64,000 bases of DNA from CAVQCT01 sp964371785. GTDB taxonomy: Bacteria; Zixibacteria; MSB-5A5; GN15; FEB-12. The position numbers and the translations under genes are program-made. Position 1 is the stretch's first letter. Every line of letters begins with the position of its first letter. The notes under the pieces are model-generated. The model was given only the letters and a program-made list of their open reading frames with translations. It did not search any database and was not told the origin of the DNA. The DNA lies in NCBI GenBank assembly GCA_964371785.1, contig CAYJOL010000004.1, positions 62,001-126,000 on the forward strand, given 5' to 3'. Positions 7,153-16,287 of the stretch are shown here, piece by piece.

Positions 7153-8679
7153 CTAATCGGCCCGTACAAACACCCAGACATCGTTGGTCGGATTAAACCT
7201 CGGGTTGAGCCTGTGGAGCATCCAGTCGGCAGTCGATGGCCCCACATGGAAGAGTTCGCGAATCGGTCCGACATGATTGCTCAGCGAATCGACATAAACA
7301 GGGAGGTCGGCGGAATCTTTCGGATACAGGAGGAAGTAGGCAAAATCAAATCGCGGCTTGGTGTCATGGGGAAGAATCGTGGTGAGATCGCTCCAACCGT
7401 AGACATAATCACGCTGGTTCTTGCCGAGCCCGCCATACAGGTATGGAAAATTGATGTACCGTTCTGGCGTGACAAACAGCACCGCCCGGCGCTCCGTGTT
7501 TAATTTCTCGATCTTCACCAGCGGCTCGACCAGACCTTTGTGGGCATAATTGAAAGTAAGGGGAATCAGGAGTATGGTATTTACAACCACGCTGAACCCG
7601 ACCAGCCATCCGAACAGCTTTCGTGACCGGGCGAGATAGCCGTTGCTCGCAAAGTGCTGATGAAGCGCCAGAACGAATAAGGCGACCAGAGCAGGAATGA
7701 TCGGCAGAATATAGCGCTCCTGCCGACTCGAAATGAGCGTGTGAAACAGTAGAAACGTCAGACAGCTTCCGACCAATACGAGATGTTTGCTCCAGAATCG
7801 TTTCCGGCAGGCAACAACGAAAAGCAGAATTGAAATTGGCGGGATGAAGAACGCCAGGAGGACTTCAATATACATCAGGTAACTGGTGCGATAGACCGGA
7901 CCCTCGGTGAGTCCCTGCTTGATGTGATTGATCGATGACCCCATAAAAGTCCCGAGCAAATACCAATCAGCCAGTCCGGCAACCAGAAGCATCGTCAACA
8001 GTGTCGCGGCATAGATGACTGCCGGTCTGAACTTCCTGTACTGATACCAGATGAGAAACGGCACAATCCAGAATGCGAACAGCAGCTCAAAACGGAACAT
8101 AAAGGCCAGGCCCGACACAACTCCGAACAAAACGAGCCATCGCTCCCGGTGAAGCTTGTCATATCTATAGTAGAGGTAGAGCGCGAATACCCAGACAGCT
8201 CCCCCGACCGTCTCTATTAATGTCCTGACCGACAGGAATGGCATGGCAAACTGCGCCGCCATAATCAGCCCGGCGATCATCGCCCATATCCTCGAGCCGC
8301 TGCCGATCAACACAATGCCATAGACGGCCGCCACCGCCAACAGAGAAACCAGCGCCAGACGCGCACGGACAAAATACATGATCTGATCGAGCGTGTCCGC
8401 TCCGAACCACCGTGCAACTTCCATGTTCACATACAGAAGCAACGTATACAGCGGGAATCGGGATATTGTAGACGCCGGGGCGTCTTTCCACCGCAGATGC
8501 CCATCCGGGCCGTCAAGACCGTGGAGCACCCAATCATACGATACATGCTCGGTCTGGAAGTGGTCATCCGAAGCCATGTACCCTTTTGAGTAAAAAACAG
8601 CCAGCAGGCGCAGAACAACCGCCACAAACATTACGGTCGCAAACGGGTGAGCTTTGATAAACTTTACCATATGATTCAC
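7153..8679 (-). CDS. GT22-like polytopic membrane glycosyltransferase
   Basis: This 508-residue protein has about ten transmembrane segments and a hydrophilic C-terminal domain. Features match the GT-C fold ALG9/PIG-B-like mannosyltransferases (GT22). These are a first luminal loop with ASDDHFQTEH (acidic pair before HFQ), a later RFELLFAFW segment and SRQERYILPIIP, which corresponds to the HKExRFxxP motif of that family. Such enzymes use polyprenyl-phosphate sugars at the outer face of the cytoplasmic membrane to build surface glycans. The start is GTG 8679 or ATG 8670. No glycan cluster surrounds it, so acceptor and sugar are unknown. Confidence 0.7.
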   Translation of the reverse strand: MNHMVKFIKAHPFATVMFVAVVLRLLAVFYSKGYMASDDHFQTEHVSYDWVLHGLDGPDGHLRWKDAPASTISRFPLYTLLLYVNMEVARWFGADTLDQIMYFVRARLALVSLLAVAAVYGIVLIGSGSRIWAMIAGLIMAAQFAMPFLSVRTLIETVGGAVWVFALYLYYRYDKLHRERWLVLFGVVSGLAFMFRFELLFAFWIVPFLIWYQYRKFRPAVIYAATLLTMLLVAGLADWYLLGTFMGSSINHIKQGLTEGPVYRTSYLMYIEVLLAFFIPPISILLFVVACRKRFWSKHLVLVGSCLTFLLFHTLISSRQERYILPIIPALVALFVLALHQHFASNGYLARSRKLFGWLVGFSVVVNTILLIPLTFNYAHKGLVEPLVKIEKLNTERRAVLFVTPERYINFPYLYGGLGKNQRDYVYGWSDLTTILPHDTKPRFDFAYFLLYPKDSADLPVYVDSLSNHVGPIRELFHVGPSTADWMLHRLNPRFNPTNDVWVFVRAD

Positions 8680-8802
8680 TTGTTGCTTCGAAATCGTCTA
8701 AAGAGTAAGTTGATTTGCGACGATTGGCAACCAAATTGACAGGCAACTTGGACGCCTGACGGATGCTATAAGAGTAAGGACCACCACACTGATGAGAGAA
8801 AT

Positions 8803-10371
8803 ATGCTGAAAAACATGATCGCTCTTGTATTATCAATTCTCTGGACATCGGCCACGCAGGCTCTCGACCTCGATTCACTGCTTATCAAGTCCGTTGGCGG
8901 GCCGCAGGCGGTTGAAACACTGAAAAACCTGAAGACCTTCCGGACCAGCGGAAAGGCGGTGGTAAACGGAATGGAAGGTACTTTTGAGCAGGAATTCGTA
9001 GCTCCCGATAAATATTACCTGAGCGTCCAATTGCCCGGTTTCGGCTTGGTGCAGGGTTTTGATGGTCAAACTGCCTGGCAGAAAGACCTGAACGGTCGGG
9101 TCACCGTTATGGCCGGCGAGGAGAAGCAGGATATGCTTCGCGCCCTGTATTTCGAATCCTATAGGTATCTCTTTTCCGAACGAAGACTCGGAACAACGGC
9201 GTATCTCGGTCTGGACACCGTGTTCGGTCCTCAAACTTACTTCAAGGTAGCGTTTGTACCGTATGAAGATGATACAACCTTCGTCTACTTTGATACCGCC
9301 ACGGGTCTTCGCGCCTACCTCTCCAACCGAAGCGACCAGATTACGACCGTTACGCAAGCGGGAGATTATCGCAGCATTGAAAATGTTCAGATTCCATTCG
9401 CTTCCAAGGCAAAGGTGCTCGAAGTGCAATTCAGTATGGAGTTGATGGCCGATACTGCCGTGATAAACAGCCCGATTGACAGCAACATTTTCCGGATGCC
9501 TGCCGTCGAAGCAAGCGATTTTCATTTCCCGAGCGACCAAGCACAAGTGACCATCAAGTTTGACTATCGATTCGGCCACATCCGGGTGCCAGTGATTATC
9601 AATGGCTCGAAAAAGGTCTGGATGATTCTCGACTCCGGATCATCGTCGAATCTTTTCCACTCCCCAGCCATCGTCGACCTGCAACTCCCGCAAGTAGGAA
9701 CGCTGCCGGCGATGGGTGTCAGCGGATATCAGGAAGCGGCCCTGGTGCAGACCGATTCGCTCCAGATAGGACAACTCACACTATATAAACAGGTGGCTGG
9801 AAGTATGAACCTCGGATCGCTGGCCCGAATGAATGACGATGGCGGCGAGTTCGGTGGTCTGCTTGGGTATGATTTTCTCTCCCGCTTCCCGGTGCTCGTC
9901 AACTACCATGATTCAACGCTGATAGTGTTTAATCCGAGTGCGTTCACTCCCCCCGACAGTGGTATTGTTGTGCCATTCTACCTGACCATGCAGGTGCCGA
10001 CTGTCGATGGCGAGGTGGACAGCGTCTCCGGCGCGTTTCTTGTAGATCTCGGTAATGCGTTCGGTCTGATTTTACACGATTCATACATCAAGAAACATGA
10101 TCTGGAGCACCGTCTGGTGGATTTCCAGGATGCATCCAATTTGCTCGGCGGGGTCGGCGGACGAATCGGTGGGCGAAGCGCCTACGCTTCTACATTCAAG
10201 ATTGGTGAAATCCTGATTCAGTCGATTCGTGTTTTGCTTCCTGATTCCACCGCCGGCGTGGCTGGATCAAGTGTGATCTCGGGAATTATTGGGAATCTCG
10301 TCCTGCAAAATTTCTCCGTTTTATTCGACTATCCCCGAAGTTGTCTGATCTTCTACAAACCAGCGGATTAA
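8803..10371 (+). CDS. Exported two-lobed retropepsin-like aspartic protease
   Basis: This 522-residue protein has a signal peptide (cleavage near TQALD, residue 20). The region at residues 25-225 resembles LolA-like lipoprotein-carrier folds. Two retropepsin-like lobes follow. Lobe 1 has the catalytic motif ILDSGSS with Asp277 and the hydrophobic-Gly element GGLLGYDFL. Lobe 2 has VDLGNAF with Asp415 and SGIIGNLVL. Bacterial members usually carry one lobe and dimerise; two fused lobes resemble pepsin architecture. DSG in lobe 1 is a common variant of DTG, but DLG in lobe 2 is atypical, so the second half-site may be altered. It probably works in the periplasm. Confidence 0.78.
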   Translation: MLKNMIALVLSILWTSATQALDLDSLLIKSVGGPQAVETLKNLKTFRTSGKAVVNGMEGTFEQEFVAPDKYYLSVQLPGFGLVQGFDGQTAWQKDLNGRVTVMAGEEKQDMLRALYFESYRYLFSERRLGTTAYLGLDTVFGPQTYFKVAFVPYEDDTTFVYFDTATGLRAYLSNRSDQITTVTQAGDYRSIENVQIPFASKAKVLEVQFSMELMADTAVINSPIDSNIFRMPAVEASDFHFPSDQAQVTIKFDYRFGHIRVPVIINGSKKVWMILDSGSSSNLFHSPAIVDLQLPQVGTLPAMGVSGYQEAALVQTDSLQIGQLTLYKQVAGSMNLGSLARMNDDGGEFGGLLGYDFLSRFPVLVNYHDSTLIVFNPSAFTPPDSGIVVPFYLTMQVPTVDGEVDSVSGAFLVDLGNAFGLILHDSYIKKHDLEHRLVDFQDASNLLGGVGGRIGGRSAYASTFKIGEILIQSIRVLLPDSTAGVAGSSVISGIIGNLVLQNFSVLFDYPRSCLIFYKPAD

Positions 10372-10562
10372 TCGGTATTCGAACCATATGCGGTCAAACT
10401 TGTTAGTTAAAGACAAAGGCAGGTAAATTGTTTGACTTTGCCCGGGCCACCTTTTTACTTGTCATTGCACGAAAACTTTAGCGATGTGCCGGTCGATATT
10501 GCTTTGGTTTCGGGAAGGTCTGTCCTCCCGGTGGCCGACCGCATCGATAAGCGAGGTACGTC

Positions 10563-11303
10563 TTGAGAAAAACAGCCTTTTATGCCGTGATAATGAGTCT
10601 GCTGATCATATGCAGCGCCGTTTGGGCAGATAGCGAAAGCGAAGAAAATCCGATTCCCACACTCGCCAACAAACATCAGTTGGGGTTGCGTCTTGGCACC
10701 TGGCTCAACAGTGGCGAGACCCCGCCGTCGCTACTGACCGACAGTTCGACTGGTTCGATATTCAAAACTTCGATCAAAGACGCCAGTTTTTACCTTGAAG
10801 GTTACTTCGCCTACCATCTTCTGCCCCAGACCTTTATTCAGTTTTCCTTCGGCATGGTCAATCGCGGAAGCGTGACCTACTATGACGGTGGGCTCGGGAC
10901 GACCGACGTAGGCAACTTGATGGTGTATCCAATTCTTTTGCAGCTCAAGATATACCCGCTGGCGTCGATTCCCAGCCGCCTGCAGCCGTATTTTGGCGCC
11001 GGGGGCGGATTTTATTACGGCAAACGAAGTGTCCAGTTTACCAATAACCTGTTCAGTTATTACTACCCCGAATATGGACTGAATCAGGATTCTGAAACTG
11101 ACTTCAATTATACGCTGAGCGGCGGGGTCGATTGGCTCCTTTCCAATACTATTGCCCTCGACCTCAACGCGTCATACATGCCTGTCAACTTTTCCAACCC
11201 GCTCGTGACGATTCGGGACTACAAGGCAATCACCATAGCGGTTGGAGTAAAATATTTGTACAGCCCAAAGAAAAAGTCAAGCGACCACGGAGGTAGTAGA
11301 TGA
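10563..11303 (+). CDS. Outer-membrane beta-barrel protein, overlapping gap
   Basis: This 246-residue protein starts at a TTG (10563) with GAGG upstream. It has a signal peptide ending VWA at about residue 22. The rest is a series of alternating, aromatic-rich strands (GLRLGTWL, FYLEGYFAYHL, LQPYFGAGGGFYYG) typical of an eight-stranded barrel in the OmpA/OmpW-like size class. No further domain is visible. Its TGA stop overlaps the ATG of gap (ATGA at 11300-11303). The two are thus translationally coupled despite having no obvious common function. A sugar- or metabolite-related pore is conceivable but unproven. Confidence 0.65.
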   Translation: MRKTAFYAVIMSLLIICSAVWADSESEENPIPTLANKHQLGLRLGTWLNSGETPPSLLTDSSTGSIFKTSIKDASFYLEGYFAYHLLPQTFIQFSFGMVNRGSVTYYDGGLGTTDVGNLMVYPILLQLKIYPLASIPSRLQPYFGAGGGFYYGKRSVQFTNNLFSYYYPEYGLNQDSETDFNYTLSGGVDWLLSNTIALDLNASYMPVNFSNPLVTIRDYKAITIAVGVKYLYSPKKKSSDHGGSR

Positions 11304-12286
11304 AGATCGCGATCAACGGATTCGGCAGAATTGGACGTCTCGTATTCAAAGCGGCACAGGGAAGTCATCTCGAATTTGTCGGCATTAATGATCTGACTGA
11401 CGCCAAGACACTGGCGCACCTGCTCAAATACGATTCGATTCACGGAAAATTCCCGGGCAAGGTAAGCGCAGAAGGAAATAATCTTGTCGTTGATGGCAAG
11501 AAGATTCCCATTACCGCCGAAAAAGACCCGACCAAGCTGCCGTGGAAAGCGTTGAACGTAGATGTCGTGCTGGAGTGTACAGGCAAATTCCGCACGAAGG
11601 ACGATTGTTTGAAACATATGGAAGCAGGGGCGAAGAAAGTGCTCATCTCTGCGCCGGCAAAGAATCACGATGGCACGTTCATACCGGGCATAAACGATAA
11701 CCTGTACGACAAAAACAAGCACACCGTGATTTCGATTGGCTCGTGCACCACCAACTGCCTTGCCCCGGTGGCCAAGGTGCTCATGGACAATTTCGGTATT
11801 GTCAAAGGTTTCATGACCACTATTCACTCGTACACTAATGACCAGATGCTGCTGGACGGCCCGCACAAGGACCTTCGACGGGCCCGTGCGGCGGCGATGT
11901 CGATGATTCCCACCACTACCGGCGCGGCCAAGGCAATCTCAGAAGTCATCCCGGCCCTTAAGGGAAGGATGGACGGTGTCGCGATCCGCGTCCCTACCCC
12001 GGATGCATCGCTGGTCGATCTCGCGGTCATTCTCGAAAAAGAAGCGACCGTCGAGCAGATCAATGCCGCGATGAAGAAGGCCGCGTCCTCCGGACCACTG
12101 GTTCAGGCGCTTGAGTATTGCGACGACCCGATTGTGTCGACCGACGTTATCGGTAACCCGCACGGCTCCGTGTTCGATTCGGAATTAACCGCGGTCCAGG
12201 GAAATATGGCCAAGGTGTTCAGCTGGTATGACAACGAGTGGGGATTTTCCAACCGCATGGTCGATATGCTGAAAATTATGATGTAA
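11300..12286 (+). CDS. gap: Glyceraldehyde-3-phosphate dehydrogenase, type I
   Basis: This 328-residue enzyme oxidises glyceraldehyde-3-phosphate to 1,3-bisphosphoglycerate using NAD. The Rossmann N-terminus reads AINGFGRIGR, and the IND segment ending the second strand fits NAD preference. The catalytic cysteine is Cys149 in SCTTNC. The C-terminus has the conserved WYDNEWGFSNRM. The start has GGAGG six bases upstream inside the end of the OMP gene. It is followed by pgk (22-bp gap with its own GGAGGT), tpiA, secG and tRNA-Leu, a glycolytic operon. Confidence 0.97.
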   Translation: MKIAINGFGRIGRLVFKAAQGSHLEFVGINDLTDAKTLAHLLKYDSIHGKFPGKVSAEGNNLVVDGKKIPITAEKDPTKLPWKALNVDVVLECTGKFRTKDDCLKHMEAGAKKVLISAPAKNHDGTFIPGINDNLYDKNKHTVISIGSCTTNCLAPVAKVLMDNFGIVKGFMTTIHSYTNDQMLLDGPHKDLRRARAAAMSMIPTTTGAAKAISEVIPALKGRMDGVAIRVPTPDASLVDLAVILEKEATVEQINAAMKKAASSGPLVQALEYCDDPIVSTDVIGNPHGSVFDSELTAVQGNMAKVFSWYDNEWGFSNRMVDMLKIMM

Positions 12287-12308
12287 TGCAACTGGAGGTG
12301 ACTCCGTT

Positions 12309-13523
12309 ATGAATAAAGTAACTGTCAACGACATAAACTTCCGCGGACAAAAAGTCCTTCTCCGGGTGGACTTTAATGTTCCGCTGGATGCCAATCAGAA
12401 CATTACTGATGACCGGCGGATCCGGGAAGCTCTGCCGACCATCCGCAAGATCATGCACGATGGTGGCATGGTAATCGCATGCTCACACTTGGGCAGACCC
12501 AAGGGGAAGCATGACCCCAAGTACTCGCTTCTCCCGGCCGCCAAGCGGCTGTCGCAGCTGCTCGGGCGCGAAGTAAAATTCGCCGAGGACTGCGTCGGGC
12601 CGGAAGCCAAGAATCTTATCGACAAAATGAAAAACGGGGACTGCCTGCTTCTGGAAAATCTGCGGTTCCATGCCGAAGAAGAAGCGAATGACCCGGATTT
12701 CGCCCGAAAGCTGGCCTCGTTGGCGGACATATACGTCAACGACGCGTTCGGTTCGGCTCACCGTGCTCACGCTTCGACCGAAGGCGTTACGCGGTATTTC
12801 AATCAGTCGGTGGCCGGTTTCCTGATGGAAAAGGAGCTCAAATACCTGGGTCAGGCGCTGGACAACCCGGTCCGTCCATTCGCGGCGATTCTGGGTGGTG
12901 CGAAGATATCAGGGAAGATCGATGTGATTACTAATTTGATGAATCGGGTCGACACCTTGATAATCGGCGGCGGAATGGTCTTCACTTTCTCCAAAGCGAT
13001 GGGGTATCCGATAGGCGACTCGCTGCTCGAAGCGGAGAAGGTTGATCTGGCCAAGGAAATTATCAGCAAGGTCAAGGGTTCCAGGGCCAAGCTGGTTTTC
13101 CCGGTCGACATAGTCATCGCCAAAGAAATCTCTGACGATACGGAAATTCGCGTAGTGGATCTCGATAAGATCCCCGACAGATGGAAGGGTCTCGATATCG
13201 GCCCGAAAACGATTCAGCTGTTCAAAGATACGCTGAAGGGCGCCAAAACTGTCGTCTGGAATGGTCCGATGGGAGTTTTTGAGACCAAAGCCTTCGCACA
13301 AGGGACAATCGCAATTGCACAGCTGCTTGCCGATTTGACTGCTCAGGGAGCCACTACCGTCGTCGGCGGAGGCGACTCAGCCTCGGCCGTGGCCGAAGCA
13401 GGTCTCGATGAGAAACTGACCCATATTTCTACCGGAGGCGGAGCATCGCTGGAATTCCTCGAAGGTAAGGAATTGCCCGGAGTTGCTGCCCTGACGAATT
13501 TATCGAAGGCCAGGGTTTCCTGA
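12309..13523 (+). CDS. pgk: Phosphoglycerate kinase
   Basis: This 404-residue cytosolic enzyme transfers the acyl phosphate of 1,3-bisphosphoglycerate to ADP. It has all the family signatures: RVDFNVPLD near residue 20, the SHLGRPKG substrate loop, LLENLRFHAEE, and the nucleotide-binding GGGDSASAV. It ends with the STGGGASLEFLEGKELPG segment. GGAGGT lies nine bases before the ATG. Length is normal for the family. It is the second enzyme of the gap-pgk-tpiA unit and directly uses the product of gap. Confidence 0.97.
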   Translation: MNKVTVNDINFRGQKVLLRVDFNVPLDANQNITDDRRIREALPTIRKIMHDGGMVIACSHLGRPKGKHDPKYSLLPAAKRLSQLLGREVKFAEDCVGPEAKNLIDKMKNGDCLLLENLRFHAEEEANDPDFARKLASLADIYVNDAFGSAHRAHASTEGVTRYFNQSVAGFLMEKELKYLGQALDNPVRPFAAILGGAKISGKIDVITNLMNRVDTLIIGGGMVFTFSKAMGYPIGDSLLEAEKVDLAKEIISKVKGSRAKLVFPVDIVIAKEISDDTEIRVVDLDKIPDRWKGLDIGPKTIQLFKDTLKGAKTVVWNGPMGVFETKAFAQGTIAIAQLLADLTAQGATTVVGGGDSASAVAEAGLDEKLTHISTGGGASLEFLEGKELPGVAALTNLSKARVS

Positions 13524-13524
13524 A

Positions 13525-14274
13525 ATGAGAAATAAAATCATCGCCGGTAACTGGAAAATGAACGGAACGATTCCCGAGACGGAGACGCTGATTAAGGCAT
13601 TGCTCGCCGGCGGTCCCTTCAAGGACAGTGCCAGAGTGGTGGTCTGTCCCCCGTTCACGTCCCTGTATGTGGCCAACAAACTCCTCAAAGACGGTGGAAT
13701 CTGGCTTGGTGCTCAGGATGTTTCGGCCCATACGAAAGGAGCCTTTACGTCCGAAGTCTCGCTGGAGATGCTCTTGACAGTTGGGGTCCGATTTGTTATA
13801 CTGGGACACTCTGAACGAAGGCAGTACCATGCAGAATCCGATAACCTCGTGAATGCCAAGGCCAAACTGGTACTTGAGGCCGGTTTAACGCCTATCATCT
13901 GTGTCGGTGAAACCGAAACGGAACGAGACAAAGGCAAGACCGAGACGGTTGTCGGAAATCAGGTTAGTGGTACCATGTCAGGGTTTACGGCCGATATGCT
14001 CAGGAAGTCGGTCGTGGCTTATGAGCCGGTCTGGGCGATTGGCACGGGTAAGACAGCTACCCCGGCGATGACTCAGGATGTTCATAAGTTCATTCGGGAC
14101 CGGTTGGCCCGCATCGATTCGGCAGCGGCCGATCGAGTGCCGATTCTATACGGCGGATCAGTGAAGGCGGATAACGCTGAAGGTTTAATGTCCGAGCCTG
14201 ATATCGATGGCGCCCTTGTTGGCGGAGCCTCGCTGAAGGCGGACGAGTTTATTAAGATTATTCACGCTGTCTAA
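13525..14274 (+). CDS. tpiA: Triosephosphate isomerase
   Basis: This 249-residue TIM barrel interconverts dihydroxyacetone phosphate and glyceraldehyde-3-phosphate. The active-site residues are all present: Lys11 in GNWKMN, His95 in GHSERR and the base Glu167 in AYEPVWAIGTG. The phosphate-binding YGGSVK is near the C-terminus. It begins one base after the pgk stop, with only a weak AGGG upstream, so translation is probably coupled to pgk. Confidence 0.97.
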   Translation: MRNKIIAGNWKMNGTIPETETLIKALLAGGPFKDSARVVVCPPFTSLYVANKLLKDGGIWLGAQDVSAHTKGAFTSEVSLEMLLTVGVRFVILGHSERRQYHAESDNLVNAKAKLVLEAGLTPIICVGETETERDKGKTETVVGNQVSGTMSGFTADMLRKSVVAYEPVWAIGTGKTATPAMTQDVHKFIRDRLARIDSAAADRVPILYGGSVKADNAEGLMSEPDIDGALVGGASLKADEFIKIIHAV

Positions 14275-14288
14275 TTGGAGGTTATAGC

Positions 14289-14711
14289 TTGTTTACGATC
14301 TGGCTTGTTTTTCACGTGATAGTCAGTGTCGCCCTGATTCTTGTGGTGCTGATGCAGTCGAGCAAAGGCGAAGGTCTGGCCGGCACCGCTTTTTCGGGAG
14401 GTGGCGGTCTATCCGGCGCCGTCTTCGGTGGCCGCGGAGCGGCCTCGTTTCTGTCCAAAGCCACCACTATCCTGGCTATTCTTTTCATGATTAACTCGGC
14501 GGCCCTCGCGTTCATGTCGGCCGGAGGCAAGCGCCCCTCCGCCAGTGCCACATCAAGCGACAACGTGGAGTCCGTCGTAACACAAAAAGCGCAGGAAGAA
14601 CGCGAGCGGGCACTCGAGCAACAGGCCCAGCAGCAACAACAGGCCGCCGACAGCACTGTTAACCTCCAGGTGCTTCCGAACTCGGCTACCGACACATCCG
14701 GCAAGAAGTAA
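14289..14711 (+). CDS. secG: Protein translocase subunit SecG
   Basis: This 140-residue protein starts at TTG 14289 with TTGGAGG upstream. It has two transmembrane helices (about 3-22 and 52-72). They are joined by a cytoplasmic loop with the SecG signature LMQSSKGEGLAG and a Gly-rich FGGRGAASFLSKAT segment. It is an accessory part of the SecYEG channel. The C-terminal tail (about 80-140) is a long Gln/Ala/Ser-rich hydrophilic extension (QQAQQQQQAA) not found in short SecGs. The order tpiA-secG-tRNA-Leu is recurrent in bacteria; E. coli also has secG followed by a tRNA-Leu(GAG). Confidence 0.92.
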   Translation: MFTIWLVFHVIVSVALILVVLMQSSKGEGLAGTAFSGGGGLSGAVFGGRGAASFLSKATTILAILFMINSAALAFMSAGGKRPSASATSSDNVESVVTQKAQEERERALEQQAQQQQQAADSTVNLQVLPNSATDTSGKK

Positions 14712-14724
14712 AATGAAAACTGCT

Positions 14725-14806
14725 GCGGAAGTGGTGAAATTGGTAGACACGCTATCTTGAGGGGGTAGTGGAGCAATCCGTGCGGGTTCAAATCCCGCCT
14801 TCCGCA
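14725..14806 (+). tRNA. tRNA-Leu (anticodon GAG)
   Basis: An 82-nt class II tRNA: acceptor GCGGAAG pairs with CTTCCGC, discriminator A at 14806. The D arm has the Leu-type TGGTGAAATTGGTAGACACGC. The anticodon stem is CTATC/GGTAG with loop TTGAGGG, hence GAG. There is a short variable arm and the T arm GGGTTCAAATCCC. It lies 13 bp after secG and before a terminator, so it is the last element of the glycolytic/secG transcript. Confidence 0.95.
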
Positions 14807-14817
14807 TAAAGATCAAG

Positions 14818-14853
14818 AAACCCCTGGACCCGACAGTTCAGGGGTTTTCATTT
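14818..14853 (+). terminator. Rho-independent terminator after tRNA-Leu
   Basis: Stem AAACCCCTG (14818-14826) pairs with CAGGGGTTT (14839-14847), followed by TTCATTT. It ends the OMP-gap-pgk-tpiA-secG-tRNA-Leu unit. Confidence 0.85.
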
Positions 14854-14898
14854 GTGATTCCTCACAGAGACAATAAACTCAACTCCTTAATCGGAGTC

Positions 14899-16086
14899 CT
14901 ACAGTTCCTTCAGCCGCTTCCGATCGGCAATCACCTGCTTCTTCATCTGGTCCTCGAAATCTTGCGGGGATGCCGTCCGGTACCAGGGATGAGTTGCGCT
15001 GACTCTGGCGATCGCGATAGTGCTGTCATTATAATAGCCCTCTATGAACGTCACTACTTCGCTCTGCGCAAACGGCCTGAAATAGATGTAGCCATCGCAG
15101 TATTCCGACAGGGTGAAATTCGGATAACCGACCGCATAAATCGCTAGCGTGTCGGTGAGCTCGCCAAATGGACTGCCGAGCATATCGAAGCCAACCGGAC
15201 GTGCACCGCCCTCGCGTGACTCCATCACCTGATCGATCGCGCCTTCGACCGGCCTCAAGGTCATAGTGTTGTACTGGCTGGTCTTCGCATACCATGGCGT
15301 ATGCAGCGCTATTGTGAACACCCGATCACCCAATGAATCTCGCAAATGATTGCCGAATCTTACGTCACCCCAGCCCATGAATTCGCCCTCTTCGTTTACA
15401 CGGGGCTGTTTGTATCTTGAAAACGCGTGGTGCATCCCGCAATACGCAAGTACCTTCTTTCCCGCCGTCAGCTCCGGAAGCACGACATTTGCCCAATCAG
15501 CCTCGGTGCACCCCTTCCATGCTTCGCGGCGTTTCGCCGGATTGTCCATGTCTTCCACCGTCTGAATGACCGACCAGTCAGGATCGCAGTTGACGCCGAT
15601 GATTCTGAAACGTCCTTGACCCTGCGCGAGCGATTGATTGTACTGCCACGCCACCTTGAAAATGTCGAGATACTCGCGCCACGGCCAGAGGCTGTACTGA
15701 CGCATCTGGATCTCCCTACCGAGCTCCTCGTTCCATTGCGGAGAGTTAAGCAGACTGTCTATAAGTGGCTGGTCGACGGCTCGCGCGAACTCGGTGGCCA
15801 GAATGTGCACGCCGTTTTCGCCAAGTTTAACAATGAGGTCTTGTACGAGAAGCGGATGGTCCCTCAGTCTATGAGGTTCCCCGAGAATGACAACATCGTG
15901 ATCTTTGAATTTGCCGAGCACATACTCCTGAGGCGTCTGCCCGTTTTCATTCAGCCATGACTCCAATTGCTCGACCCTGGCCTCGGCGAGTCCCTGGGAT
16001 GCTGCTTTCTTCTTGCAACCGGTCAATGCACAAATCAACAAGCAGAGAACCAACATTGACCGGCACTTCGTGAGTTCAAAATCCAT
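14899..16086 (-). CDS. Lipoprotein with EreA/ChaN-like hydrolase-type domain
   Basis: Translation from ATG 16086, preceded by GAGGAGGT, gives 395 residues. The signal peptide ends in lipobox LTGC (Cys24). The exported domain begins with VVILGEPHRLRDHPLL and has an ILATEFARAVD segment and a CGMHHAF motif. The arrangement GExH, then E, then a GxxH strand is that of the EreA/ChaN/Tiki-like superfamily. This superfamily includes erythromycin esterases, haem-uptake-type ChaN lipoproteins and metalloproteases. I infer a metal- or haem-linked hydrolase anchored in the envelope, but the actual reaction is unknown. A long C-terminal portion (about 270-395) has no recognised domain. It stands alone, convergent to the secG unit. 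Confidence 0.5.
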   Translation of the reverse strand: MDFELTKCRSMLVLCLLICALTGCKKKAASQGLAEARVEQLESWLNENGQTPQEYVLGKFKDHDVVILGEPHRLRDHPLLVQDLIVKLGENGVHILATEFARAVDQPLIDSLLNSPQWNEELGREIQMRQYSLWPWREYLDIFKVAWQYNQSLAQGQGRFRIIGVNCDPDWSVIQTVEDMDNPAKRREAWKGCTEADWANVVLPELTAGKKVLAYCGMHHAFSRYKQPRVNEEGEFMGWGDVRFGNHLRDSLGDRVFTIALHTPWYAKTSQYNTMTLRPVEGAIDQVMESREGGARPVGFDMLGSPFGELTDTLAIYAVGYPNFTLSEYCDGYIYFRPFAQSEVVTFIEGYYNDSTIAIARVSATHPWYRTASPQDFEDQMKKQVIADRKRLKEL

Positions 16087-16287
16087 TGAGCACCTCCTCA
16101 ATTCCGATGAGCACATCTGCGTTATATATAATGATACTTCCGGTACTCGCGCTGTCAACAGCAAAGACTACATCGGATTCCCGAACCCGCACGGTTTCAG
16201 GAGATTGGGCAAAAGATCATGAATTTTGATGGAAAGTTCTCAAGAAGCGACAGAAGTGACTTCTCACGGGGGAATCAGATATCGGAA

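Noticed and set aside
10372..10562. Promoter of the OMP-gap operon
   Set aside because: Several TTG-A-like -35 candidates (TTGACT 10432, TTGTTA near 10400) lack a convincing -10, so no choice could be supported.
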